Origin: Sneathiella sp.
Lineage (GTDB): Bacteria > Pseudomonadota > Alphaproteobacteria > Sneathiellales > Sneathiellaceae
Length of the DNA: 64,000 bases
Direction: 5' to 3'
Assembly (NCBI GenBank): GCA_017643685.1
Contig: JAEPMY010000006.1
Coordinates: 1 to 64,000 of the forward strand
Positions 18,729-26,604 of the stretch are shown piece by piece. The notes beneath the pieces are model-generated. The model made no database searches and was not told the origin of the DNA. It worked only from the letters and a program-made list of their open reading frames with translations. Each line of letters starts with the position of its first letter. Position 1 is the stretch's first letter. A program made the translations under genes and the position numbers.

Positions 18729-19082
18729 TCAAACTTTCCCCCACCCTGGATAGGTGACAATTAGGTCTGCAGCAAGTTCCCGATTGTTTCGATCCATGGA
18801 ATGAATCAGCTTGCCGAGTGTGCCGAGGCCCTCGGAAAAGATACGATCTGCCTCATTTCCTTCCCATAAGGCAACAAGAAGCATAAGCATCCTACGCTGC
18901 GCGTGAGAGAGTTTTAGGCCCCCTGCTGAGGCGATGTCTTTTTCAATTTCGTTGGTGTCAGGGGCGAGCTCGAAATGGCTTTCAATTTTGTCAAATTCCT
19001 CGCCCTTCGGAGAAAAATATCGCTCCAATTGATTATAAAGGATTGCTTCCTGCACAATTTTTGTAAAATCTGTTTCAACCAT
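18729..19082 (-). CDS. Hypothetical protein
   Basis: A 117-residue soluble acidic protein, mostly predicted helix, with no signal peptide, membrane segment or motif I recognise. The start at 19082 begins MVETDFTKIVQEAI; an ATG five codons upstream (19097) is possible. It is divergent from a single-domain receiver gene that starts at 19149, so the two share a promoter region of about 65 bp. A functional link, such as a partner or target of that receiver, is possible but only inferred from position. Confidence 0.6.
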   Translation of the reverse strand: MVETDFTKIVQEAILYNQLERYFSPKGEEFDKIESHFELAPDTNEIEKDIASAGGLKLSHAQRRMLMLLVALWEGNEADRIFSEGLGTLGKLIHSMDRNNRELAADLIVTYPGWGKV

Positions 19083-19148
19083 GTATGATATTCTCATATG
19101 CTGGGTTATGTATTCGTTTGAAATTAAATAAAGAAACCGTGTTAAGCA

Positions 19149-19514
19149 ATGAGTGAAAAACGCGCATTAATTATCGATGACGAAAAAATGTTTGCTGATT
19201 TCGTCAGACAAGTTGCTGAAGGCATGGGTTACGAAGTCCGCGTAACAGATGATGCCGAGGTGTTTAAGGATACCTACACGGAATTTGATCCAACCGTTAT
19301 CATTCTTGATATGGTCATGCCGGGCGTCGAGGGAATTGAGTTGGTTAACTGGTTGGCCGAGCAGGATTGCACTTCCCGTATAATGGTTGTGACCGGCTAT
19401 AATCCTCACTATGTAGATTTTGCAAAAACTATTGGGAGTGCTCGCGGACTTTCAGAAGTTCAAAGCTATACGAAGCCAATTAGCCTTGCTGATTTGCGGG
19501 CGGCACTCTCCTAG
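19149..19514 (+). CDS. Single-domain response regulator (CheY-like receiver)
   Basis: A 121-residue stand-alone receiver domain with all phosphorylation residues: IIDDEKM (acidic pair at 10-11), phosphoacceptor Asp in IILDMVMPG near residue 56, Thr in VVTGYNP and Lys in SYTKPI near residue 108. It has no output domain, so it must act by protein contact or as a phosphate shuttle. No histidine kinase is adjacent. It lies between a divergent unknown gene and the FMN riboswitch, in a region that also holds DUF2336 and a LuxR-type protein. Confidence 0.9.
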   Translation: MSEKRALIIDDEKMFADFVRQVAEGMGYEVRVTDDAEVFKDTYTEFDPTVIILDMVMPGVEGIELVNWLAEQDCTSRIMVVTGYNPHYVDFAKTIGSARGLSEVQSYTKPISLADLRAALS

Positions 19515-19577
19515 CATCTTGCAAATATAATCATCAATCTATACATATAAAATTGATATTGTGTTCGAATATGAACC

Positions 19578-19715
19578 AATGTTCTCAGGGCAGGGTGAAA
19601 GTCCCTACCGGCGGTAAGGTATTTTGCTAAGCCCGCGAGCGCCTGCGAAAGTAGGGTCAGCAGATCTGGTGCAACTCCAGAGCCGACGGTCATAGTCCGG
19701 ATGGAAGAGAACAGC
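19578..19715 (+). ncRNA. FMN riboswitch (RFN element)
   Basis: The leader contains the RFN consensus almost base for base: TTCTCAGGGCAGGGTGAAA, TCCCTACCGGCGGTAA, CCCGCGAGCG, GGTCAGCAGATCTGGTG, CCAGAGCCGACGGT and ATAGTCCGGATGGAAGAGAA. It binds flavin mononucleotide and controls the downstream lumazine synthase gene. The 83 bases between aptamer and start codon form the expression platform. Confidence 0.96.
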
Positions 19716-19756
19716 TAACGGGAAGCCTGTGCGCGTCACGGCTATGCTCGTCTGTC

Positions 19757-19793
19757 TTGCCTTGAGTTTTTGATGAAACTAATAACAAGGCAA
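19757..19793 (+). promoter_or_regulatory. Shine-Dalgarno-sequestering hairpin of the FMN riboswitch
   Basis: TTGCCTTG (19757-19764) pairs perfectly with CAAGGCAA (19786-19793). The AAGG at 19787-19790, nine bases before the ribH ATG, is the likely ribosome binding site and is buried in this stem. There is no T-run, so control is probably translational. Confidence 0.6.
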
Positions 19794-19798
19794 ATAAG

Positions 19799-20308
19799 AT
19801 GACAACAGAAAAACAAACAAGTCTCCTGCCGCAGGTCAAAAACTCAACCCGCAAAATTGCTGTTATTCAAGCTAACTGGCACACGGATATTGTGTCCCAG
19901 GCAACTAAGTCTTTTATTAAAGAGATGGAAGATGCTGGATTGGATAAGGGTAAGGTTGATGTAATTGATGTGCCTGGGTCGCTCGAAATCCCACTTATGT
20001 CCCAGAAACTAGCAGAGACCGGTGGCTATGATTTGATCATGGCGACAGGGCTGATTGTGGACGGTGGTATTTACCGTCACGATTTTGTTGCGCGGACAGT
20101 TCTGGATGGGATGATGCGTGTGCAGCTTGATACGGGTGTTACAGTGCTGTCCGTTGTACTGACACCACATAATTTCCAAGAAGTTCCGGCGCACATGGAT
20201 TTCTACCGTGATCACTTTGTGACTAAAGGGGCCGAAGCAGCCTCTGCTGCGGTGCAGATGCTGAATACCTTGGCAGGCATATCAGCGGTTACAAAACTGG
20301 CGTCTTAA
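19799..20308 (+). CDS. ribH: 6,7-dimethyl-8-ribityllumazine synthase, type II (RibH2-like)
   Basis: This enzyme condenses ribityl-amino-uracil with dihydroxybutanone phosphate, the step before riboflavin synthase. The 169-residue protein has IQANWHTDIV near residue 25, VPGSLEIPL near residue 60 and GLIVDGGIYRHDFVA near residue 85, whose RHDFV carries the catalytic histidine. The segment QLDTGVTVLSVVLTPHNFQE is characteristic of the decameric type II enzymes first known from Rhizobiales. It sits alone behind an FMN riboswitch, with no other rib gene in the window, so a second ribH inside a rib operon elsewhere is likely. Confidence 0.93.
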   Translation: MTTEKQTSLLPQVKNSTRKIAVIQANWHTDIVSQATKSFIKEMEDAGLDKGKVDVIDVPGSLEIPLMSQKLAETGGYDLIMATGLIVDGGIYRHDFVARTVLDGMMRVQLDTGVTVLSVVLTPHNFQEVPAHMDFYRDHFVTKGAEAASAAVQMLNTLAGISAVTKLAS

Positions 20309-20310
20309 TT

Positions 20311-20342
20311 AAAAAAAGGTGCGGAGAAGTCCGCACCTTTTC
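20311..20342. terminator. Bidirectional rho-independent terminator
   Basis: An 11-bp perfect stem AAAGGTGCGGA/TCCGCACCTTT with GAAG-type loop, A-run on the left and T-run on the right. It separates ribH (+) from the convergent acyl-CoA synthetase (-). Confidence 0.92.
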
Positions 20343-20343
20343 C

Positions 20344-21885
20344 TCAGATTATTCGGCTGTCATGCCCTTCCCAATATTTGTCCCGAAGTAAACGTTTATA
20401 GAGTTTACCGGTTGGATGCCTTGGTAGTTCTTCTGTGAAATCAATACTCTTGGGGCATTTGATGTGACTGATGTGATCGCGGCAGAATTGGATCAGTTCG
20501 TCAGCAAGTCCATTTTGGGCCTGTTTCATATCCATAGGCTGAATCACGGCTTTCACTTCCTCACCAAAATCAGCATTGGGAATGCCAAAAACAGCAACGT
20601 CAAAAACTTTCGGATGTGTGACTAATAGATCTTCAACTTCCTGTGGGTAAATGTTTACGCCGCCAGAAATAATCATGAAGCTTTTGCGGTCTGTCAGATA
20701 TAGAAAGCCATCGTCATCAATCCGGCCGACATCTCCAAGGGTGCTCCACCCTTTGTCGTTATAGCTTTCCTTCGTTCGCTCAGGATCGTTGTGATAGACA
20801 AAGTCCTTGCCGTCAGAATAGTAAATTACACCAGTTTCACCGGTTGGGAGCTCAGTGCCATCTTCATCCACGATATGAAGGTTTCCAATTACCGGCTTGC
20901 CGACACTCCCCGGATGATTTAGCCATTCTTCTGGTGAGATGGAGCAGTATCCATTCCCCTCTGTTCCGCCATAATATTCAAATAGAATAGGTCCCCACCA
21001 CGCGAACATCTGCTTTTTTACTTCGATGGGGCAGGGAGCCGCGGCGTGGATCGCAAATTTAAGGCTACTAACATCATATTTGAGGCGCACTTCCTCAGGC
21101 AGTTTTAGCATGCGTACAAACATGGTGGGGACAAGCTGACTATGGGTAATCTGATATTTTTCAACTAGCTGCAGATACCATTCTGGATCAAAATGATCCA
21201 TTACAACGACTGTCCCGCCAAATCTCTGCACCCGCATATTGTAGCGAAGAGGTGCTGCATGATAGAGCGGGGCCGGGGAGAGATAAATGACTGTGTCATC
21301 AAAACCGTATAGACCGCGAAGGACGTTATACAGGTTATCATCTGCCCCGATAGGATTTCCAATTTCGGTGGGTTTCACACCTTTTGGTTTACCTGTTGTT
21401 CCTGATGAATACAGCATGTCTGTGCCCTCGCATTCATCTAAAAGAGGCTCCGAAGGCATAGCGCCGATTTCCGCTTCATAAGAGAGGTAGCCATCCAGTT
21501 CGCCACCCATTAGCAAGCGGGTTTTGGTATTTGGAATGTGGGGTAGTATATCTCTTGCAAGTTCTCGTTTGTAGTCAGAGGTAATGAAGAGCTGTGCCCC
21601 GCAGTCGTTGACAATATAGGCCGCTTCTTCTGCGGAAAGACGAGAGGAAATGGCGGTGTAATACAGGCCCGCGCGCTGTGCACCCCACAGCAGCTCATGG
21701 AAACGATTATTGTTTTCCAAAAGAAAAGCGATGTGATCACCTACTTTCAGGCCGAGTTTCCTGAAATATTGAGCAACGCGGTTGGAGCGCTCGTCCAGTT
21801 CTTTGTATGAGATGGTTTCGCCTGTTGATGCCATGATAACCGCGGCCTGATCCGGCCGCGATTTGGCAAAGTCCCTGATATGCAT
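20344..21885 (-). CDS. AMP-dependent acyl-CoA synthetase (ANL superfamily)
   Basis: A 513-residue acyl-CoA ligase that activates a carboxylic acid with ATP and CoA through an acyl-adenylate. The P-loop-like LYSSGTTGKPKGVKP lies near residue 157, and EYYGGTEGNGYCSI and YLTDRKSFMIISGGVNIYPQE near residue 400 are the adenylate and hinge motifs. PTGKLYKRLLR near the C-terminus holds the catalytic lysine. It closes a run of leftward genes with a CoA-transferase and an acyl-CoA dehydrogenase, downstream of a TRAP transporter. The acid is unknown; FadD-like medium-chain or aromatic acids are possible. Confidence 0.9.
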   Translation of the reverse strand: MHIRDFAKSRPDQAAVIMASTGETISYKELDERSNRVAQYFRKLGLKVGDHIAFLLENNNRFHELLWGAQRAGLYYTAISSRLSAEEAAYIVNDCGAQLFITSDYKRELARDILPHIPNTKTRLLMGGELDGYLSYEAEIGAMPSEPLLDECEGTDMLYSSGTTGKPKGVKPTEIGNPIGADDNLYNVLRGLYGFDDTVIYLSPAPLYHAAPLRYNMRVQRFGGTVVVMDHFDPEWYLQLVEKYQITHSQLVPTMFVRMLKLPEEVRLKYDVSSLKFAIHAAAPCPIEVKKQMFAWWGPILFEYYGGTEGNGYCSISPEEWLNHPGSVGKPVIGNLHIVDEDGTELPTGETGVIYYSDGKDFVYHNDPERTKESYNDKGWSTLGDVGRIDDDGFLYLTDRKSFMIISGGVNIYPQEVEDLLVTHPKVFDVAVFGIPNADFGEEVKAVIQPMDMKQAQNGLADELIQFCRDHISHIKCPKSIDFTEELPRHPTGKLYKRLLRDKYWEGHDSRII

Positions 21886-21912
21886 TTAGGACCTCCCCCT
21901 TTTAGTTTTTTA

Positions 21913-23130
21913 TTATTTTTTTGCTCCTTGCATTATGACATTTTTCTGAAGTAAGTCAGCAATTGTTTTTTCATCAACGCCTGCCTCTCTCAAGACTTCT
22001 ACGGAATGCTCTCCCAAGGATGGAGCGTGTTGTCTAATACGGCCGGGAGATTTCGAGAAGCCGGTGGGAATGCCTGTATAGCGAAGCTTACCTTCTGTTG
22101 GGTGGTCGATTTCTTTCCAGAACCCTGTTGCGACAAGATGAGGGTCTGTTACCAGATCTTCTGGGCTGTTTATCGGGACGTGCGGGATGCTGGCGTTCTC
22201 TAGAAGTTCCAACCAAACTGCTGCTGGTTTGGTGGCGATGATATCGGCTAAGATGCCATATAGCTCTGTAATGTTGGCAAGGCGGGCAGGAATGCTGTTA
22301 AAGCGAGGATCATCCGCGAGCTCTGAGCGCTGTGCCAGACCGAAAAAGGTGCGCCATTGTTTGTCTGTGTAAGGAAGGGCGCCGATCATCTTCCCGTCGC
22401 TTGCCATATAGGGTCGCTTGTTTGGGGACATAGCCCGGGGGTAGCCAGCTTTCCCAATCGGAGGTTCAAAATTCAGACCATATAAATGTTCCAACATGTG
22501 AAACTGGACCATGGTTTCATACATGGGCACAGTAACCTCTTGGCCTTCACCTGTTCGCTCCCGATGGAAAAGAGCCATGGTGATGGCATAGACGAGGGTG
22601 AGACCAGTTGCTTTATCGGCTAAGACTGTTGGGATATAGCTCGGCTTGCCAACGACTTCCGATTGCGTTGCCGAAATGCCGCTGACGCCTTGGATCATAT
22701 CATCATATGCGGGTTTGTCGGCGTAGGGACCCGATTGATCAAAACCAAAGGCACCGCAATAGATAATGTTCGGATTTACCTTTTTAACGTCTTCGTATGA
22801 GAGGCCAAGACGGGCAACAGCTGAAGGGCGCATATTGTGTACAAACACATCCATGGTGGATAAAAGTTGCATCATTGCCGCCAAGCCATCTTCGGATTTC
22901 AGGTTGATGCAAAGGTCGCGTTTGTTGCGATTGGCATTGAGATATACCGTTGACATTCGCTCGGATCTGCTAGGGCCAATGTCGCGGGTCAGGTCCCCCT
23001 CAGGGCTTTCAATTTTGATGACATCGGCGCCATGATCCCCAAGAATTTGAGTGGCAAAAGGACCTAACAACACCGTTGTCAGGTCCGCTACTTTAATGCC
23101 ACTCAAAGGTCCGTTATTTTCGTTATTCAT
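21913..23130 (-). CDS. CaiB/BaiF family (class III) CoA-transferase
   Basis: A 405-residue class III CoA-transferase that would move CoA between an acyl-CoA and a free acid through an aspartyl-CoA anhydride. LSGIKVADLTTVLLGPFATQILGDHGADVIKIE is replaced here by key parts only: GPFATQILGD near residue 24 and DVIKIE near 36. AYDDMIQGVSG near residue 145 carries the presumed catalytic aspartate. It lies 23-27 bp from its neighbours on both sides, between acyl-CoA dehydrogenase and acyl-CoA synthetase, so these three are one transcription unit. Having both a transferase and a ligase suggests two ways to activate the acid. Confidence 0.9.
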   Translation of the reverse strand: MNNENNGPLSGIKVADLTTVLLGPFATQILGDHGADVIKIESPEGDLTRDIGPSRSERMSTVYLNANRNKRDLCINLKSEDGLAAMMQLLSTMDVFVHNMRPSAVARLGLSYEDVKKVNPNIIYCGAFGFDQSGPYADKPAYDDMIQGVSGISATQSEVVGKPSYIPTVLADKATGLTLVYAITMALFHRERTGEGQEVTVPMYETMVQFHMLEHLYGLNFEPPIGKAGYPRAMSPNKRPYMASDGKMIGALPYTDKQWRTFFGLAQRSELADDPRFNSIPARLANITELYGILADIIATKPAAVWLELLENASIPHVPINSPEDLVTDPHLVATGFWKEIDHPTEGKLRYTGIPTGFSKSPGRIRQHAPSLGEHSVEVLREAGVDEKTIADLLQKNVIMQGAKK

Positions 23131-23153
23131 TATCGGAACCTTTTACAGGAAGT

Positions 23154-24320
23154 TTAATAGGATTTTGGAAGGCCGAGAGCTTTCTCTGCCACATAGCATA
23201 GAACAAGCTGTGGGCTGACCGGGGCAATCCGGCAAATCATAACTTCGCGCATTAGCCGCTCAACTGTGAATTCTTTTGCATATCCAACGCCGCCATGTGT
23301 CATGACCGCTTGTGTACAGGCTTTGAAGCCAGCCTCCCCGCCCAGATATTTGGCGGAGTTTGCGTAAGTGCCGCATTCCTGGCCACTGTCATATAGGTAA
23401 GCAGCTTTCATTGCCATCATATACGCGGCTTCCAGTTCCATCCAATTTTCCGCAAGAGGGTGCTGGATAGATTGGTTCATTCCAATGGGACGACCGAAAA
23501 CTTCGCGTTCTGCCGCGTATTTTGCAGCCCGGGCAAGTGCATTCTGACCAATGCCAATACCTTCAAGGCCAACCAAAATACGTTCAGGGTTGAGGCTGTG
23601 GAGTAGATAATAGAAGCCCTTCCCTTCTTCGCCTATCAGGTCTTCTTCAGGGATGGGAAGGTCATTGATAAATATTTCGTTTGAATCGACCGCTTTGCGG
23701 CCCATTTTGTCAATCACACGGACATCGCAATAATCACGGTTCAGGTCTGTGAAGAATAGCGATAGACCATCCGTTTGCTTTTTACAGTCCTCTTTGGGGG
23801 TCGTCCGGGCAAGTAGCATGATTTTGTCTGCTTCCTGTCCCGTAGTGGTCCACATTTTCTGGCCATTTGCGATATACTTGTCGCCATTTTTTACGGCTCG
23901 GGTTTGAATGGATGTCGTGTTCAAACCGGCATTCGGTTCGGTAACCCCGAAACAGGATTTAATTTCACCTTTGATCAATGGCGGTAGCCAGCGTTGTTTT
24001 TGATTTTCATTTCCGAAGACCACAATCGGGTGCGGCCCAAAAATGTTAATGTGAATGGCACTGGCGGCGGACATTCCACCTGATGAGTTGGCAACGGTAT
24101 GCATCATGATTGCGGCTTCTGTCACCCCTAGGCCAGCCCCTCCATACTCTTCTGGCATCGTGATCCCGAGCCAGCCGGCATCAGCCATTGCGCGGTGAAA
24201 GTCGTCTGGAAACTCGCCAGTTTGATCTCGGTTGCGCCAATATTCGTCATCAAATTTAGAGCAGAGTGCTGCCACATTCTCACGAATGGCTTCCTGTTCA
24301 TCAGTGAGGGAGAAATCCAT
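23154..24320 (-). CDS. Acyl-CoA dehydrogenase
   Basis: A 388-residue FAD-dependent acyl-CoA dehydrogenase that should introduce an alpha-beta double bond into an acyl-CoA and pass electrons to ETF. Family signatures are FGVTEPNAGLNTTSIQT near residue 128, GQKMWTTTGQEAD near residue 152, and the C-terminal MTHGGVGYAKEFTVERLMRE near residue 340. The start at 24320 gives MDFSLTDEQEAI, a standard N-terminus. It is the first gene of a three-gene acyl-CoA unit. The dctM terminator 120 bp upstream suggests that it has its own promoter in 24321-24430. Confidence 0.92.
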   Translation of the reverse strand: MDFSLTDEQEAIRENVAALCSKFDDEYWRNRDQTGEFPDDFHRAMADAGWLGITMPEEYGGAGLGVTEAAIMMHTVANSSGGMSAASAIHINIFGPHPIVVFGNENQKQRWLPPLIKGEIKSCFGVTEPNAGLNTTSIQTRAVKNGDKYIANGQKMWTTTGQEADKIMLLARTTPKEDCKKQTDGLSLFFTDLNRDYCDVRVIDKMGRKAVDSNEIFINDLPIPEEDLIGEEGKGFYYLLHSLNPERILVGLEGIGIGQNALARAAKYAAEREVFGRPIGMNQSIQHPLAENWMELEAAYMMAMKAAYLYDSGQECGTYANSAKYLGGEAGFKACTQAVMTHGGVGYAKEFTVERLMREVMICRIAPVSPQLVLCYVAEKALGLPKSY

Positions 24321-24435
24321 CTACATACTCCGTTTATTCTTGTTGTTATTTATAAAGCCGTAAGGTGCCTTAAAAATCGGCGCATTGCAAGTTTTTCGTA
24401 TAAGTTTCGCATATCCGAACAGTAAGGCTAAGGGC

Positions 24436-24466
24436 AAAAAAAGAGCCCGGAAAACCGAGCTCTTTC
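24436..24466 (-). terminator. Rho-independent terminator after dctM
   Basis: Stem AAAGAGC-CGG/CCG-GCTCTTT with one internal mismatch and an AAAA loop. Read on the minus strand it ends in seven T, so it closes the TRAP operon and separates it from the acyl-CoA genes. Confidence 0.78.
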
Positions 24467-24482
24467 GTATTGTTTGACTTGG

Positions 24483-25790
24483 TTAGTTCAACATCTGTTG
24501 CGGTAACCACAAGATCAAGGATGGGAATGCCACAAACAGGGCAATAGTGATCACATCAGCGATAAAGAAGGGGCCAATTCCTCGGAAGACATCCGAAAGA
24601 GGAATATCCGGCCTGACCCCGTTCACGACATAGCAGTTCAGCCCAATTGGAGGGGTGATCAGGCAGATTTCAACCATCTTCACGACGATAATACCAAACC
24701 AAATCGGATCATAACCAAGACCGATCACTGCTGGATAAACCACAGGCAGCGTCAAAAGGAGCATGCCGATAGCATCCATGAACATACCAAGGATCGCGTA
24801 ACCAATCAGGATCATAACGATAATCATGGTTGGCGGGAATGGCAGCCCTAAGATCCATTCTGCGAAAGCTTCAGGCAAGCCAGAGAAGCCAAGGAAGCGA
24901 ACGAATACAAGCACCCCCCAGATGATGGAGAAAATCATCACTGTGAGTTTTGCTGTCTCAAAAAGAGCATCTTTTAAAGCTTTTGTTCGCATTCCATGCA
25001 TCAAGGCCAGAATAAACACCACGAATGCACCCAATGCACCAGCCTCTGTCGGTGTTGCCCAGCCACCATAGATAGCGCTGAAAATAATCCCAATTACGGC
25101 CACGATAGGCAGCGTTCCTGGTAAGGACTTGATGCGGTCTGACATTGTGTAGCCACGAACCGGAGGTCCAAGCTTTGGATTAACAGAGGCGCGCCCCATA
25201 ATGATAAATGCATAAATGAGCGCGGAGACAATTCCTGGAATGAAGCCGGCCAAAAGTAGAGCGCCGACAGATTGCTCAACGATAATGGCGTAGATCACAA
25301 GGATTGCACTTGGTGGGATCAAGGAAGCGAGCGTTCCGCCCGCAGCAACAACCCCAGCAGCCAAACGGCGATCGTACCCGGCTTTCAACATTTCTGGGAT
25401 GGCAACTCGGCTAAAGACAGCCGCAGTAGCCGTACTCGCGCCCGATACAGCAGCAAAGCCTGCGGCCGCAAAAACGGAAGCAACGGCAAGGCCGCCCGGA
25501 ACCCAGCCAAACCATTTCTTTGCGGCGTCAAAAGCCGCGGTGGTGATCCCAGCGTGGAATGCCAGATACCCGATCAGAATGAACATTGGCAAGACACTCA
25601 ATGAATAGAGTGTAGATTTAGAATGAGGGATAGTGCCAACAATCCCAGTGCCAGGAGCCCATCCAACGATTGAAACAATACCGATCATGCCGACAATTGT
25701 GGCTGCGATATATACCCGAACACCCAGAAAAACCATGATGATCAGGGCGCCCATTCCAATGACGCCAGTTGTAAGCGGATCTAATTCCAT
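24483..25790 (-). CDS. dctM: TRAP transporter large permease, DctM
   Basis: This 435-residue polytopic inner-membrane protein is the Na+-coupled transport subunit of a TRAP system. About twelve hydrophobic helices run through the whole chain. Typical DctM segments are AAGGTLASLIPPSAILVIYAII near residue 150 (shortened here: GGTLASLIPPS) and EICLITPPIGLNCYVVNGV near residue 370. It starts where dctQ stops (TAATG overlap at 25790), so translation is coupled. With DctP and DctQ it imports an organic acid, probably the one activated by the CoA genes downstream. Confidence 0.93.
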   Translation of the reverse strand: MELDPLTTGVIGMGALIIMVFLGVRVYIAATIVGMIGIVSIVGWAPGTGIVGTIPHSKSTLYSLSVLPMFILIGYLAFHAGITTAAFDAAKKWFGWVPGGLAVASVFAAAGFAAVSGASTATAAVFSRVAIPEMLKAGYDRRLAAGVVAAGGTLASLIPPSAILVIYAIIVEQSVGALLLAGFIPGIVSALIYAFIIMGRASVNPKLGPPVRGYTMSDRIKSLPGTLPIVAVIGIIFSAIYGGWATPTEAGALGAFVVFILALMHGMRTKALKDALFETAKLTVMIFSIIWGVLVFVRFLGFSGLPEAFAEWILGLPFPPTMIIVMILIGYAILGMFMDAIGMLLLTLPVVYPAVIGLGYDPIWFGIIVVKMVEICLITPPIGLNCYVVNGVRPDIPLSDVFRGIGPFFIADVITIALFVAFPSLILWLPQQMLN

Positions 25791-26473
25791 TACGCATCTC
25801 CTCCGCTTTTATTTTTGTTTTGGCGGTATGTTTCATCAAACTTCGCTTCGGCGGCAGCCTCTTCGCCGAGGGCATCGGCGATCTCGTGACGGGCCTGTTC
25901 TTCAACATCTTCAATCACAGGGACAGCAACAATAGGTGCAGAAGGATTGAGGAAGAGGCGGAAGAAGCCAACGGCTTGGATCGCAAAGCGCACCCACAGT
26001 ACACAGAATGCTAGAGGAATGATCAGTTTTGCAGGCCAAATTGGCAGGCCAATGTCGATGGTGGAGTCGCCGAAATCAAAGGCGCGCTTGAAGTGGAGCC
26101 AGCTTGTTTCAATCAGAATTGTAATCACAAACAACCCAACCAATGTTGCCAACCCTTCAAAGAAATAGAGAGGGCGGCCGCTGAAACGTGCCATGAAGAG
26201 GTCCATGCGAACATGGCCGCCGAGACGTTGGCAATAAGCAATACCGAAGAAGGCAAAAACCACCATGCCCTGTTCGATAAAGTCAATGTAGCCGTGAATT
26301 GGCATATTAAAGATTTTACGGCCGAAAATCTGAGAAACACCCAGAAGCATGACGGCAAAAATGGCGATTGCGGAAAAGCCATTCAGGAAGTTTTCGATCT
26401 TGGAGAACCAATGATCAAAAACGGCCAGCGCCCCTTTAGGGGGAGATTGAGGCGTTGAAGAATGCGTAATCAT
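25790..26473 (-). CDS. dctQ: TRAP transporter small permease, DctQ
   Basis: A 227-residue membrane protein with four hydrophobic helices near residues 35-55, 70-90, 105-130 and 150-175. FGRKIFNMPIHGYIDFIEQGMV is the DctQ hallmark (shortened: IHGYIDFIEQ near residue 62). The acidic hydrophilic C-terminal tail of about 45 residues is longer than usual and looks unstructured. Its stop codon overlaps the dctM start. It forms the membrane complex with DctM and is separated from dctP by a hairpin that may lower permease expression. Confidence 0.9.
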   Translation of the reverse strand: MITHSSTPQSPPKGALAVFDHWFSKIENFLNGFSAIAIFAVMLLGVSQIFGRKIFNMPIHGYIDFIEQGMVVFAFFGIAYCQRLGGHVRMDLFMARFSGRPLYFFEGLATLVGLFVITILIETSWLHFKRAFDFGDSTIDIGLPIWPAKLIIPLAFCVLWVRFAIQAVGFFRLFLNPSAPIVAVPVIEDVEEQARHEIADALGEEAAAEAKFDETYRQNKNKSGGDA

Positions 26474-26550
26474 CTATCGTAACCTTAAAAGTGAGGAGGG
26501 GTAACGACTGCGTTTGTCGCTGTCTTTTTTTATTGTTATGCGACGACTTA

Positions 26551-26587
26551 CCAAAAAAGCCGACTATCAGATGATAGCCGGCTTTCC
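26551..26587 (-). terminator. Intra-operon hairpin/attenuator between dctP and dctQ
   Basis: On the minus strand, AAAGCCGGCTATC pairs with GATAGTCGGCTTT and is followed by a T-run. Within a TRAP operon such a partial terminator lets the binding protein be made in excess over the permeases. Confidence 0.7.
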
Positions 26588-26604
26588 CGATAATAATCAG
26601 GATG

